Assembly: GCF_002909235.1 (NCBI RefSeq)
Contig: NZ_PHQQ01000015.1
Location: 62,001-126,000, forward strand
DNA: 64,000 nt
Direction: 5' to 3'
Origin: Arenibacter catalasegens
Lineage (GTDB): Bacteria > Bacteroidota > Bacteroidia > Flavobacteriales > Flavobacteriaceae
Notes under the pieces: model-generated
Databases searched by the model: none
Told to the model about the DNA's origin: nothing
Seen by the model: the letters and a program-made list of their open reading frames with translations, nothing else
Shown: positions 35,259-44,952 of the stretch, piece by piece
Layout of the letters: the number at the start of each line of letters is the position of its first letter
Position numbering within the stretch: position 1 is the stretch's first letter
Position numbers and translations under genes: made by a program

Positions 35259-36009
35259 TCGACCACATTCCAAACAAAACTTAAGTAGTCCTTCAAGGTT
35301 TCCAAAACCTTGAAGGACTTTAACCCCACCCAAACCTTTATATCTAAAAGGTTTGGCAACCTTGTAGGATTAGAAACAAAACTAATCGAAAAAATCAGAT
35401 AATCAATCATGACCTAACACCATACCTACAAGGTTAAAAAACCTTGCAGGATTTGTGCCAAAAAAGGATGTTACTGCAAAGGCTAACGCTAAATCTATTA
35501 ACAATGACGCCCTGTTTTTGCAATACTTAATTAGGGTAGATTAATTCTCCAACATTGGGACATATATTCTGATCGATTTATCTGCCAAAAGTGGCTCCCC
35601 ACCCTGGACAGAGAGGGGTGGATTCTTTTCCGACAACGAGTCGGGAAAGAAGATGGGGCGGGTAGAAAGTGAGTAATACTAGGGGTACCCAAATAGCCAC
35701 ATTACAATAGCCTAAGGATGTACACTACCCCTTCCGCCATCCCGACAAAAAGGTCGGGATGGCACCTTCCCCTACATGGGGAAGGAGCTTCCTTTACCTA
35801 CACATCATTCGGTAGTCCTGCAAGGTTTCTAAAACCTTGTAGGACTTAAACCCAAAGCGAAAAGGAAGGCTACGATCATACCCAAATACCCATAAGTTTC
35901 AAAAAACTCTTGCAGGACATGGGAGATGAATACCTACATGATTTCTAAAACCTTGTAGGTATTGGACCAGACCGAATTACCAAAAAAGGATACCGCTGCA
36001 TTAAAAACA
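35259..36009. repeat. Intergenic palindromic repeats, block 2
   Basis: 750 bp without a gene. It contains at least six copies of the same palindromic unit as block 1: 35289-35320, 35346-35371 (half), 35423-35453, 35816-35847, 35891-35919 (degenerate) and 35931-35963. The AAAAAAGGAT tail recurs at 35461 and 35989. Between them are a two-hairpin element at 35590-35660 (CCACCC...GGGGTGGATTC then CTTTTCCGAC...GTCGGGAAAG) and two further hairpins at 35738-35785 (CCATCCCGAC/GTCGGGATGG, CCTTCCCC/GGGGAAGG). Confidence 0.75.
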
Positions 36010-36984
36010 TTATTCATTAATAATCGATTTTGCCTTTGACTTCATCTTGGCCAAAAGTGATTTTTTTGGTTCGCCCTCCGGTGTGCTTGTATTTTGATTT
36101 TGGTCATCATTGCCATTTTCCACCGCAACGGATGGGGAGGCCTTACTAACGGTAGAATTACCCTTATTGGAATCTTCCAATGACACAGGCATTTTAGTTT
36201 TTACTGAAGAAATAATCTCGCCTTGGAGCCAAGCTTTTACAAAAGCAGTAACTTCACTATTCACTTCCTTACCCGCCCTATAATAGGCTTTCCATTGGGG
36301 CGTTTTACTCTCATAATCCGGATTGACGAACTTTTTAATTTTATAATTATCGGGAGCAGTTAGCTTTGCGTTAAAATCCACTTTGGCAACTAGGCTAAGG
36401 TATTCCTCTAATTTTCTTTTTACCAGAACCGCAGGGTCTGCTGGATAATTTTTTTCCCATTTCGTTTTATTGGGTGTTGGATCTTCATACATGGCCAAGG
36501 AAGCTTTTTGTTCATCCACCATAGGTTGGTACATGCCAATTGCCTGGGCATTTTCCTTAGGCGCCTTTTTGAGGTCGGTTATGGCTGCCTCCAAATCCTT
36601 AATCCCATCCCTCATTCCCTGCAGTACAGCCTCATCCATTCTAGGAGGCTCTGAACTAGGCTTACTGTCGGCTCTTTTCTTTTGGTACTTAACAATGAAC
36701 TCCTCGCTATTACAATACTTCCTTATATACTCACAGAGTTCTTTGGCCGCACCTACCTTGTCTCCTTCCACTATAGATGATAACATCTTCAATCTGGGAA
36801 GACTCATGAAATTATTCTTCACGTCATATTCCGTTCCAAAACTCCCAGTAAAATTTGCCATTATATAATTTTGGGCATTCGCATGGTCCATTCCCAATTT
36901 GGCAATAATGTCCTCCCCTATTTTATAGGCTGATATTCCTAACAGGCCTAGTATGGCCACTAGCATAACATGTTTTTTTTTCAT
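36010..36984 (-). CDS. Unrecognised secreted or membrane-anchored protein
   Basis: 324 residues. Starts with a signal or anchor segment (HVMLVAILGLLGISAYKIG, 5-23). The middle (about 60-240) is predicted helical with an acidic and basic mix (DGIKDLEAAITDLKKAP). The C-terminus (about 265-324) is low-complexity, rich in N, S, Q, E, ending KSLLAKMKSKAKSIINE. I recognise no family. No neighbour forms an operon with it: the next genes on both sides are on the opposite strand, so it is probably monocistronic. Confidence 0.7.
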   Translation of the reverse strand: MKKKHVMLVAILGLLGISAYKIGEDIIAKLGMDHANAQNYIMANFTGSFGTEYDVKNNFMSLPRLKMLSSIVEGDKVGAAKELCEYIRKYCNSEEFIVKYQKKRADSKPSSEPPRMDEAVLQGMRDGIKDLEAAITDLKKAPKENAQAIGMYQPMVDEQKASLAMYEDPTPNKTKWEKNYPADPAVLVKRKLEEYLSLVAKVDFNAKLTAPDNYKIKKFVNPDYESKTPQWKAYYRAGKEVNSEVTAFVKAWLQGEIISSVKTKMPVSLEDSNKGNSTVSKASPSVAVENGNDDQNQNTSTPEGEPKKSLLAKMKSKAKSIINE

Positions 36985-37232
36985 TCCAATAAAATTTATA
37001 GTTAAACTTCAATAAATAACCGTTACTTCTTTGAAAGAAACCCCCCAATTATTTGCATCTGCATTCCAACTCAATATTGACGCAAATACAATTTATACAT
37101 TGTAAAATTCCATATTAAACACCATTTGTACAATCCCCTAAAAACAGGATTTTTATCCTACTAAAAATCATGGAAAAAAGGGATATAAGGTATCGGCACT
37201 ATGCTTACCTTTAATGGAGCAAATTGTAAGCT

Positions 37233-39206
37233 ATGTCTGCATTATACTATTGGTGCAAATTAATTGTTTGGTCGGTACTATACTTGGCCCCATTGCAATT
37301 TGCCTTTGCCCAGACCACTAAACTGGACAGTATAGGGCGTCAAATAAAAACAGCTCCCAATGATACTGTACTTATAAACCTGTATTACCAATATGGCGAG
37401 GAATTGGCTAATAATCTACCCGACTCTGCCCTTTGGTATTTCAATGCTGCAAAACAGCGTTCATTAGCGCTAGATTTTGATAAAGGAAGGGCGGCATATG
37501 CCAGTCACGCCATCCAAATTCTAAACTCCCAAGGTAAATATAGGGAAGCACTGACCTTATGTAAAGAAGCACTTGCCATTTATGAAACTATTGGAAGCAA
37601 GAAAGACATTGCCGTGGCTTTGATCAATATAGGCAGTGAATGGCATTATCTATCAGATTTTCAATTGGCAACGGACCACTATCTACGGGCCTTAAAAATT
37701 GCCGAAGAATTGGGAGACCAGAGATTACAGAGGATTCTAAATAATAATTTAGCATCTATTTTTATCAATCTTAAGGATTACAAAAAGGGAAAGGCATATG
37801 CTGAAAAATCATTGACACTCGCCCATGAACTTAAAAATGATTATGCTATCTCTTCATCCACATTTAATATAGCAACAGCCGAGCTCTATTTAAAGGAATA
37901 CAACAATGCATTGAAACACTATTCGCATATAACCGAAATAGGTAAAAGAACCGACGATTATATCGTCCTTTTGGACGGATGGCTGGGTACAGCAGATGTG
38001 TTCAATGCAAAAAACGACCAAAGTCAAGCCCTAAAATACTACACTGATGTAATTGCCCTATCAAAGGAAAAAGATGCCCAGGAATATGAGATGTATGCTT
38101 ATATGGGATTGGCAGATCTGTACAAGAACCAAGGACAATACCTAAATGCCAAATCCCACATACTAACAGGAATATCCTTGGCACAAAAATTAGAGTCAAA
38201 ATACGAACTTAAGGATCTGTACCTAAAAGCCTCTGAATTGGCCGAGATAACAAACCAATTTCCGGAAGCATTGGAATATAGAAAGAAGTTTGAAATTTTG
38301 AATGATTCTGTTGTAGGGGATAAAACCAAAACGAATATCCAACTTTTGGAAGCCAAGTTCGATTCCGAAAAAAAAGAAAGCACAATCTCCAATTTGGAAT
38401 ACAATAAAAAAATTCAAGAGCTTACCATTAAACAAAAAAACATATTGAATTATTTGCTTTTCGGTGTAATAGCCACCTTCATGCTTTTAAGTCTTATCTC
38501 GTATCGAAGCTATAGCCATAAACAAAAACTTCAATTGACACGTATTAATGAACTGGAGACCGAAAAGCAGCTTGCAGCTACTGAAGCTGTCCTTAAGGGA
38601 GAAGAACAAGAAAGAACTAGAATTGCCAAAGACCTACATGACGGCTTGGGAGGAATGCTTTCTGGAATTAAATACTCCTTTGAGACTATTAAAGAAAATA
38701 TGGTCATGACGAATGAAAATCAACAGGTATTTGAACGGAGTATGGATATGCTGGACAGTTCTATTAAAGAAATGCGCAGGGTGGCCCATAATATGATGCC
38801 AGAATCCCTCCTGAAATTCGGGCTGGATACTGCACTCAAAGATTTTTGCAACCATATAAACAAGAGTGGGGCATTACAGATCAACTATCTGTCCATTGGA
38901 CTTGAGGGTGCACTGATAAACCAAACGGTAGCCATTACAATCTATAGAATTGTTCAGGAACTCATCAACAACACATTAAAACATGCAAGGGCAGAAACTG
39001 TCATTGTGCAAATAACTAAAACGGAGCATCAACTTGCCATAACTGTAGAGGATGATGGCGACGGATTCGATACTCTAATTTTAAAAAAATCGAAAGGAAT
39101 GGGCTGGACCAATATTCAGCATAGGGTCGAATTTCTAAAAGGAAATTTAAACGTAGACTCTGAATATACAAAAGGAACATCGATGCACATTGAATTTAAT
39201 ATTTAA
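37233..39206 (+). CDS. TPR-containing sensor histidine kinase (NarX/DesK type)
   Basis: 657 residues. Signal peptide (about 1-26, ...APLQFAFAQ), then periplasmic tetratricopeptide repeats (about 30-385), one membrane helix (about 405-425: NYLLFGVIATFMLLSLISY), a coiled linker and a HisKA_3 dimerisation box with the phosphorylated His469 in AKDLHDGLGGMLSGIKYSFE. The HATPase_c domain follows (about 560-657: ELINNTLKHA, VEDDGDGFD, GMGWTNI). It phosphorylates the response regulator encoded directly downstream; the stop and the next ATG abut. TPRs outside the cell membrane probably sense a protein or peptide signal, but the ligand is unknown. Confidence 0.93.
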   Translation: MSALYYWCKLIVWSVLYLAPLQFAFAQTTKLDSIGRQIKTAPNDTVLINLYYQYGEELANNLPDSALWYFNAAKQRSLALDFDKGRAAYASHAIQILNSQGKYREALTLCKEALAIYETIGSKKDIAVALINIGSEWHYLSDFQLATDHYLRALKIAEELGDQRLQRILNNNLASIFINLKDYKKGKAYAEKSLTLAHELKNDYAISSSTFNIATAELYLKEYNNALKHYSHITEIGKRTDDYIVLLDGWLGTADVFNAKNDQSQALKYYTDVIALSKEKDAQEYEMYAYMGLADLYKNQGQYLNAKSHILTGISLAQKLESKYELKDLYLKASELAEITNQFPEALEYRKKFEILNDSVVGDKTKTNIQLLEAKFDSEKKESTISNLEYNKKIQELTIKQKNILNYLLFGVIATFMLLSLISYRSYSHKQKLQLTRINELETEKQLAATEAVLKGEEQERTRIAKDLHDGLGGMLSGIKYSFETIKENMVMTNENQQVFERSMDMLDSSIKEMRRVAHNMMPESLLKFGLDTALKDFCNHINKSGALQINYLSIGLEGALINQTVAITIYRIVQELINNTLKHARAETVIVQITKTEHQLAITVEDDGDGFDTLILKKSKGMGWTNIQHRVEFLKGNLNVDSEYTKGTSMHIEFNI

Positions 39207-39824
39207 ATGACAACAAAAATATTTATTGTCGATGATCATTATATGATAATCGAGGGCATAAGGTCACTGTTGCAAAATGAAAAGGGATTGGAGTGGATGG
39301 GACATGCCATGAACGCAACATCCTGCATGGCATTCCTGCAAAACCATAAACCAAATATCATCTTATTGGACATAAACCTACCGGATATAAGCGGCATAGA
39401 CCTCTGTAAGGAAATAAAATTGAAATTTCCCAAAATTGAAATTATAGGTTTAAGTTCATATAATCAACAGAGCTACATCAACAAAATAATGGATAATGGA
39501 GCTTCCGGATATGTGTTGAAAAATGCAACCAAAGAAGAATTATTGGATGCCATTGAAACAGTAATGGACGGTGAAAAATATTTAAGTGAGGAAGCCGCAT
39601 TGATTGTCAAAAAAAATGAGGGCTCAAAAATACCAATAATTACAAGAAGGGAGAAAGAAGTATTATCCCTTATTTCCGATGGCCTTACCAATAACCAGAT
39701 TGCAACCAAACTTTTTATAAGTATCACTACTGTGGACACTCATCGAAAAAACTTGTTGGCAAAATTTGAAGCTAAAAATACGGCCACCTTGATACGCATG
39801 GCCAGCCATCTAGAATTTATCTGA
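39207..39824 (+). CDS. LuxR/NarL-type response regulator
   Basis: 205 residues. Receiver domain (1-120: IFIVDDHYMI acidic pocket, phosphorylated Asp55 in LLDINLP, GLSSY, GYVLKNATKEEL with the conserved Lys) and a GerE/LuxR HTH (about 140-205: ITRREKEVLSLISDGLTNNQ, then IATKLFISITTVDTHRKNLL). It is the partner of the histidine kinase with no gap between the genes. Its targets are unknown; the following DUF4407 gene lies 135 bp away and could be one. Confidence 0.95.
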   Translation: MTTKIFIVDDHYMIIEGIRSLLQNEKGLEWMGHAMNATSCMAFLQNHKPNIILLDINLPDISGIDLCKEIKLKFPKIEIIGLSSYNQQSYINKIMDNGASGYVLKNATKEELLDAIETVMDGEKYLSEEAALIVKKNEGSKIPIITRREKEVLSLISDGLTNNQIATKLFISITTVDTHRKNLLAKFEAKNTATLIRMASHLEFI

Positions 39825-39959
39825 GCCTGGGACAGCATATCTTTACCAATAGTCAAAAGCGTCTAAAAAATACCCAATATTTATGATAATTTTCTGTAAC
39901 AAATCATTTGTTTCTACGTTCTAACAACCTATAGGAACATCAATCAAAATCAGAACACT

Positions 39960-41060
39960 ATGTTACAGCAATTTTTTATTCTCTGCTCTGGAGCAGATGC
40001 CGATATTCTAAAAACCTGCTCCAAGGGAGAGCAAAACAAATATGCCGGAATTGGCGCAACGGTATTCTTTACCGCTGTTATGGCCTTTATCGCCAGTGCC
40101 TACGCCCTATTCACTGTCTTCGACAATGTCTACTCCTCTGTTTTCTTTGGCCTTATTTGGGGTCTGCTCATTTTTAATCTCGACCGCTTTATTGTCTCCA
40201 CCATAAAGAAGACCAATAGCTTTAAAAGTGAATTTCTACAGGCTACCCCTAGAATAATTTTGGCGGTGATCATCGCTATTGTTATATCCAAACCCTTGGA
40301 AATGAAAATTTTCGAAAAGGAAATCAATCAAGTGCTTCTTGAAGAAAAAAATACGATGACACTTGTTAATAAAGAGCAAATCGCTACCCAATACACCCCA
40401 AAAACAGAAAAATTGAATGCCGCTATTTTGGGCCTAAGAAATGAAATAGCTACTAAAGAGGCCGAAACCAACGCTCTGTACGATACCTATATTTCAGAAG
40501 CTGAAGGCACGGCTGGCACCAAATTATTGGGAAAAGGACCTGTGTATAAGGAAAAACGGGATAAACACGACGCCGCCCAGACGGAACTTCAATCACTAAA
40601 ACAAACCAACGCTGTTAAAATCACAGCTCTGGAAACACAGATAGCGGCCTTGGATCTGGAATATGCCGATCAGATTACAACCACACAACCTATTATTGAT
40701 GGTTTCGATGGATTAATGGCACGTATAAATGCCTTGGACAAACTACCCTGGATGCCTTCCTTTTTTATCTTTCTGTTATTCTTGGCTATAGAAACTTCAC
40801 CCATAATCGCAAAGTTATTATCACCAAAAGGCGCGTATGATTATAAACTGGAAGATGAAGAAAGTGCCGTTAGGACCTGGGTTACCCAAAAAGTAAGTCA
40901 ACGGGAAAAAGTATTGGAAACAGATACGCTGTTAAATAATAAAATTTATGGTGAAATAGTTGAGGAGGAAGAAATCTACAATTATAAAAAACAGAAGGCC
41001 GAGGAATTGCTTAAGTTACAAGCCAATGCCTTTCACGAGGTACAGGTGAAGAGTTTATAA
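39960..41060 (+). CDS. DUF4407 membrane protein
   Basis: 366 residues. Two hydrophobic pairs near the N-terminus (about 28-50 and 58-75, then 92-110), an extended acidic/coiled region (about 115-235: ETNALYDTYISEAEGTAGTK), and a third hydrophobic segment (about 263-285). This layout and the start LCSGADADILKTC match DUF4407. The family has no assigned function; a membrane-linked signalling or scaffold role is possible from the coiled part. It stands alone on the plus strand and converges on the DUF998 gene (5-bp gap). Confidence 0.85.
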   Translation: MLQQFFILCSGADADILKTCSKGEQNKYAGIGATVFFTAVMAFIASAYALFTVFDNVYSSVFFGLIWGLLIFNLDRFIVSTIKKTNSFKSEFLQATPRIILAVIIAIVISKPLEMKIFEKEINQVLLEEKNTMTLVNKEQIATQYTPKTEKLNAAILGLRNEIATKEAETNALYDTYISEAEGTAGTKLLGKGPVYKEKRDKHDAAQTELQSLKQTNAVKITALETQIAALDLEYADQITTTQPIIDGFDGLMARINALDKLPWMPSFFIFLLFLAIETSPIIAKLLSPKGAYDYKLEDEESAVRTWVTQKVSQREKVLETDTLLNNKIYGEIVEEEEIYNYKKQKAEELLKLQANAFHEVQVKSL

Positions 41061-41064
41061 GGAA

Positions 41065-41685
41065 TCATAATTTTTTGATGAATATAGATACATAACATAT
41101 CCAAACCAATATGGACCCTTCCAGCAATCTCTGGAAAAGTCCAAGGTAGGAACTATTCAAGTTTCCAAGTAGCAACCAAGTAAAAACAATGGACATCAAG
41201 CCAAAAATTACGGAAAGTATCCGCAAAAAGTTCTTGGATCCCAACCCCACTGCAAGAATACAGAAGGGCACTGTTAAATAAGTAATTCCTCCTGAAAAAT
41301 TATGGATGATCTGGGAAGTGGAAGGATCTATAAGTTCGGGGTTGCAGCCGGCATCACAGGGAAAAATACCAACCACTATTGTAGCCATACCATAAAATAA
41401 TCCTAGGCCCCAGAATCCCAACTTGATCAATAGACTCTTTGGCAAGACCATTGGCGAAAGAAACGCAAAGACAGACATAAGAATTCCACTGGGGATTATT
41501 GCACCCCATCTAAGAACAGCCCCATACTCCGTACCCTTGGCATAGGATTCACTTATCAATTGCCGATTATGACTGTACACCTCCAAAAGATGGCCACCAA
41601 TTACCACAGCTACTACAAAGAATATTACCCCGCCAATACCAGACCAAAAAATGATGTGCTTTATTTTATACAACTTCTTAGCCAT
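41065..41685 (-). CDS. DUF998 membrane protein
   Basis: 206 residues with six hydrophobic segments (about 11-30, 58-75, 85-105, 125-150, 155-175, 182-200). Motifs GIFPCDAGCNPE and HNFSGGITYL in the middle are typical of DUF998. Members are integral membrane proteins of unknown role. It is 22 bp downstream of the YdjM-like gene on the same strand, so the two may be co-transcribed. Confidence 0.85.
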   Translation of the reverse strand: MAKKLYKIKHIIFWSGIGGVIFFVVAVVIGGHLLEVYSHNRQLISESYAKGTEYGAVLRWGAIIPSGILMSVFAFLSPMVLPKSLLIKLGFWGLGLFYGMATIVVGIFPCDAGCNPELIDPSTSQIIHNFSGGITYLTVPFCILAVGLGSKNFLRILSVIFGLMSIVFTWLLLGNLNSSYLGLFQRLLEGSILVWICYVSIFIKKL

Positions 41686-41706
41686 TCCCTTATTTAAATC
41701 AACATT

Positions 41707-42708
41707 TTAATTCCCCCACATCCTTCCCCAAAGAGCTAGGAGTAATTTTTTGGCATCGCGCTTCATTTTAGGAGTTTCTTCTACCAATAGATCACCGTCC
41801 TTGGAAACCAACTTATAATTGAAGGCAAATTGTTGCTCATTGGGCTCCAAACTCATCAATCCAAATCGTAGGTCATTAAAAAATAGCTCTCCATTCTTCT
41901 CATTTATGGTAAACCATCCTTCCGTAATTTTCTTGAGTCGCATTACCTTATCGTTCCCAGCCAAGCTGCCCAATAATTCATGGTTTTTAGGATATCTACT
42001 GAATTCAATGGGCTTATTATCAAAAAAAGAGTAGTTCCCAATTAGGTAAGCATCACCTGCATCCACATTGGCAGACCATAGAATAGTATTAAATGGAGAC
42101 GGTCTCACATCCATGTCGTTATAGGCTATCCCTTGGGCATCCAGACTATCCGTTATCTTTTTAAAGGCAATTCCCTTAAGCACCAAGGTCAGTCCCAAAT
42201 AGGCACTGCTAACTATCAACCCCATAGTATTATAACGTCCACGAATTGGCGAGTCGCGCTTTTGTCTAAGGGCCATTATAAGAAACGCCAAAAAGGGGAG
42301 GGTGTATAAGGGATCAATAACAAAGATGTTCTGAAAAGCCAATCTAAGGTCAAAAGGCCAAAACAGTTGAGTACCCCAAGTAGTAAAAGCATCCAAAATG
42401 GGATGCGTAAAGAGTCCCCAAAACATTAACCAAGACCAATCTTTCCAACTGGCAGGTCCATTACGCTCCAATTTAAAGATCAGCCATCCGAAGATAGGGG
42501 CAAATATTACCGAAAAGAAAATAGAGTGACTAACACCTCTGTGCCATTCTATGGCCGTTACACTATCCGTAACATAATTGGCCAAAACGTCGAGATCTGG
42601 AATGGTTCCCGCAATGGCTCCATAGAACATAGCCTTATTACCGACTTTCTTTCCTAATACGGCTTCTCCCACCGCGGCACCCAATACGATCTGTGTTAGC
42701 GAATCCAT
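41707..42708 (-). CDS. YdjM-like membrane-bound metal-dependent hydrolase
   Basis: 333 residues. The N-terminus MDSLTQIVLGAAVGEAVLGK, then GAIAGTIPDLDVL, HRGVSHSIF and FTHPILDAFTTWG carry the His/Asp metal-ligand pattern of the YdjM/PF04307 family (H-x-G-x-SHS, HPxLD). Hydrophobic segments lie at about 65-85, 95-115, 150-165 and 175-195, and a hydrophilic domain fills about 205-333. Its substrate is not known. In some bacteria relatives are SOS-regulated, which cannot be judged here. Confidence 0.88.
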   Translation of the reverse strand: MDSLTQIVLGAAVGEAVLGKKVGNKAMFYGAIAGTIPDLDVLANYVTDSVTAIEWHRGVSHSIFFSVIFAPIFGWLIFKLERNGPASWKDWSWLMFWGLFTHPILDAFTTWGTQLFWPFDLRLAFQNIFVIDPLYTLPFLAFLIMALRQKRDSPIRGRYNTMGLIVSSAYLGLTLVLKGIAFKKITDSLDAQGIAYNDMDVRPSPFNTILWSANVDAGDAYLIGNYSFFDNKPIEFSRYPKNHELLGSLAGNDKVMRLKKITEGWFTINEKNGELFFNDLRFGLMSLEPNEQQFAFNYKLVSKDGDLLVEETPKMKRDAKKLLLALWGRMWGN

Positions 42709-42783
42709 TGTTGTTCTTTATTCCCAAGGCCTTAGCAAATATTAACCTTACGTGTTTTGTAAATATCCTTGCTCCCAAGCAGA

Positions 42784-44556
42784 CTATTCCACTATTTCCA
42801 TCTTCTTCAACAAGAAAGAAGCATTCATATTTTTACAGATACCTGTTTTGAAGGTATAATCAAAATGAAGTTCGTTGTTTATGATTTCAGCATCAAAATA
42901 ATAATTTTTAATCTGTGGCAACTCTTCTGAAGCCTCGCACAAACTAAGGTCATGGGTGGCTATAATTCCGGTCGACTTTGAAGTCACTAATCTTTCAACA
43001 AACTTCCTGGATCCAATTGCCTTGTCCAAGCTATTGGTCCCTTTTAGGATCTCGTCCAAAACAATAAAATATTTGTCGTTTTGAATTTCATCCACAATAA
43101 ACTTTAACCGCTTTAGTTCCGAGAAGAAATACGATTCATCATCTGTAAGGGAATCGGTAGTGCGCATGCTGGTAATTAATTTTATCGGCGAATACTCGGC
43201 TGCAGATGCACATACGGGAAGGCCAATATTGGCCATGACAATCTGAAGGGAAACTGTCCTTAAGAATGTACTTTTCCCCGCCATATTGGCCCCTGTAACA
43301 ATAAAGAACTGTTCCTTAAGAATGTTTATATCATTGGGAACTGCCTTTTTAGGATCCAACAAAGGATGTGATGCCTTCACCGATTTCAGGACAATCCCGT
43401 TTTCCACCAGCTTTGGATACGAATAGGACGGGTGGTTATGGGCAAAATTTCCCAAACTATTATAGGCATCAAAAATAGCAATGGTATGGAACCAGTTTTC
43501 AACTTTTAATCCATGTTTACCTATCCATTGCTCTATCCTGTATGCTTGACGCAAATCCCAAAGTAAAAATCCATTTCCAAGTAAGGCGAAAAACATATTG
43601 TTCCGTTGATCCAAAGCACTTAGTATCTCCGAAAACTCCTTTAAAATTTTTGATGCCAGCTGTTCTTTGGAAACAACACCATTACTTTTCTTCCTTAAAA
43701 GTTCTGTGGTAAATTCCTCCTCCTCTATTTTTAATATCAACTTTTGATATTGATGAAAGGTGCTTTGCACCCTATTGGCATCGGAGGCCAATTTTGAAGT
43801 TTTTTTTAGGTAAAAACCACTGACCAATAAACCAGCCAAAAGAATAATTAGAATGGGGAAACCTGGCAAAATTCCTAGCAGGTAACCTCCAATTAAAATC
43901 ACGGAAACCAGGGAAAATACATTAGGCAGAAAGCGCATTGCCTTGGGAACATACGCCTTATACCCCTTCAGCCACGAAACTATAGTTTTAGTGGTGGTAT
44001 CCGTTTTTACCAAAATAGCGATAGCTGAAAATTGCTGTCTCCAATCGGGCATTTTTGCAAGCTCCTCCACCGATTTTTGCTTGGATTCTATATTATCGAT
44101 ATCATTGGACAAGAGCATTTCCACCAACATATCACTGCCTTGGTTCAATGCTGTACGATTACTGTATTGATAGAATGAACCTTTGCCAAATAGGTCGATA
44201 TCCTGGGCAAAATAATGTGTAGGATTCCTGTATTCCGAACCATCGGGAAGATGATGAAAATTCCTATCCAGCACATGAATCTCAGTTTCGTTTATTTTAA
44301 TCAGCGCCAATAATTTATCCCTTTTGTACTGTAAGTCCGTATGCTTGGAAACCAGATATAAAAATATCCCGATGGTCACGATAATTACGGCGAGGACCAA
44401 TTTTGTGTCACCAAAAACAAGGTAGACCAAGGTAGTCGCAATAACAAAAAGTATCAATCGAACGGTACTTGATAGTGCTAGTTGCTGTTTCACCTTGCCT
44501 AACAACTCTTGGTGAACTTCAACTCTTTTTTTATAAAATACTTTTAAGTGCTCCAT
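42784..44556 (-). CDS. Membrane-anchored MutS-like ATPase
   Basis: 590 residues. Two N-terminal hydrophobic segments (about 32-48 and 52-68) and a second pair (about 212-250) precede a MutS core-lever region (about 290-400) and an ATPase domain: Walker A TGANMAGKSTFL (about 410-421), signature SMRTTDSLTDDESYFFSEL, Walker B IVLDEILKGTNS, and ATHDLSLCE. It lacks the mismatch-recognition domain I (no Phe-x-Glu motif), so it is not a classical mismatch-repair MutS. Such MutS-family ATPases with membrane helices are common in Bacteroidota and their job is unknown. The gene lies upstream of the YdjM-like gene on the same strand, with a 75-bp gap. Confidence 0.85.
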   Translation of the reverse strand: MEHLKVFYKKRVEVHQELLGKVKQQLALSSTVRLILFVIATTLVYLVFGDTKLVLAVIIVTIGIFLYLVSKHTDLQYKRDKLLALIKINETEIHVLDRNFHHLPDGSEYRNPTHYFAQDIDLFGKGSFYQYSNRTALNQGSDMLVEMLLSNDIDNIESKQKSVEELAKMPDWRQQFSAIAILVKTDTTTKTIVSWLKGYKAYVPKAMRFLPNVFSLVSVILIGGYLLGILPGFPILIILLAGLLVSGFYLKKTSKLASDANRVQSTFHQYQKLILKIEEEEFTTELLRKKSNGVVSKEQLASKILKEFSEILSALDQRNNMFFALLGNGFLLWDLRQAYRIEQWIGKHGLKVENWFHTIAIFDAYNSLGNFAHNHPSYSYPKLVENGIVLKSVKASHPLLDPKKAVPNDINILKEQFFIVTGANMAGKSTFLRTVSLQIVMANIGLPVCASAAEYSPIKLITSMRTTDSLTDDESYFFSELKRLKFIVDEIQNDKYFIVLDEILKGTNSLDKAIGSRKFVERLVTSKSTGIIATHDLSLCEASEELPQIKNYYFDAEIINNELHFDYTFKTGICKNMNASFLLKKMEIVE

Positions 44557-44590
44557 TTAGGAATTTGAAATGTATATAATTCGATTATTA

Positions 44591-44950
44591 TTAATTTAAT
44601 GTCTTAAGTTCAGCTTGCTGCTTTTTGGTAAGTCCAGCCACAACCAAGGCATAGGAATGGTCTATCAATTCCTTTACAAAACTTGGATCTAGCCCCTCCA
44701 AATAAAGGGTATTCCAATGTACTTTGCTCATATGGTATCCAGGAATAATTTTACCGTCATAGGTTTCACGAAGCTCAATGGCCCTTTCTGGATCGCATTT
44801 TAAATTGGCTTGGGATGGAATCCTTTCCAAGGGAACAAGCGCAAACATTTTCCCCATCACTTTGAATACCAAGGTGGAAGCATCAAAAGGAAATTCTTCG
44901 GTAACGCCATTTTTTAAAATACAATACTCCCTAAATTCCTCGATGTTCAT
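44591..44950 (-). CDS. MmcQ/YjbR-family DNA-binding-like protein
   Basis: 119 residues, single YjbR/CyaY-like domain: EEFREYCILKNGVTEEFPFD, then VFKVMGKMFALVPL, NLKCDPERAIELRE, PGYHMSKVHWNTLYLEG, LIDHSYALVVAGLTKK. These are the conserved steps of the family in order and full length. The family has a double-wing-like fold and is annotated as DNA-binding, but its cellular role is unclear. It follows the GNAT gene by 2 bp, so they are translated from one message. Confidence 0.92.
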   Translation of the reverse strand: MNIEEFREYCILKNGVTEEFPFDASTLVFKVMGKMFALVPLERIPSQANLKCDPERAIELRETYDGKIIPGYHMSKVHWNTLYLEGLDPSFVKELIDHSYALVVAGLTKKQQAELKTLN

Positions 44951-44952
44951 AA

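Noticed and set aside
32400-36000. Palindrome clusters considered as a CRISPR array
   Set aside because: The units are palindromic and irregularly spaced (30 to 400 bp), no equal spacers exist, and no cas genes are present.
42784-44556. MutS-like gene considered as mismatch-repair mutS
   Set aside because: It lacks the mismatch-binding domain and has membrane helices; only the MutS ATPase and lever parts match.
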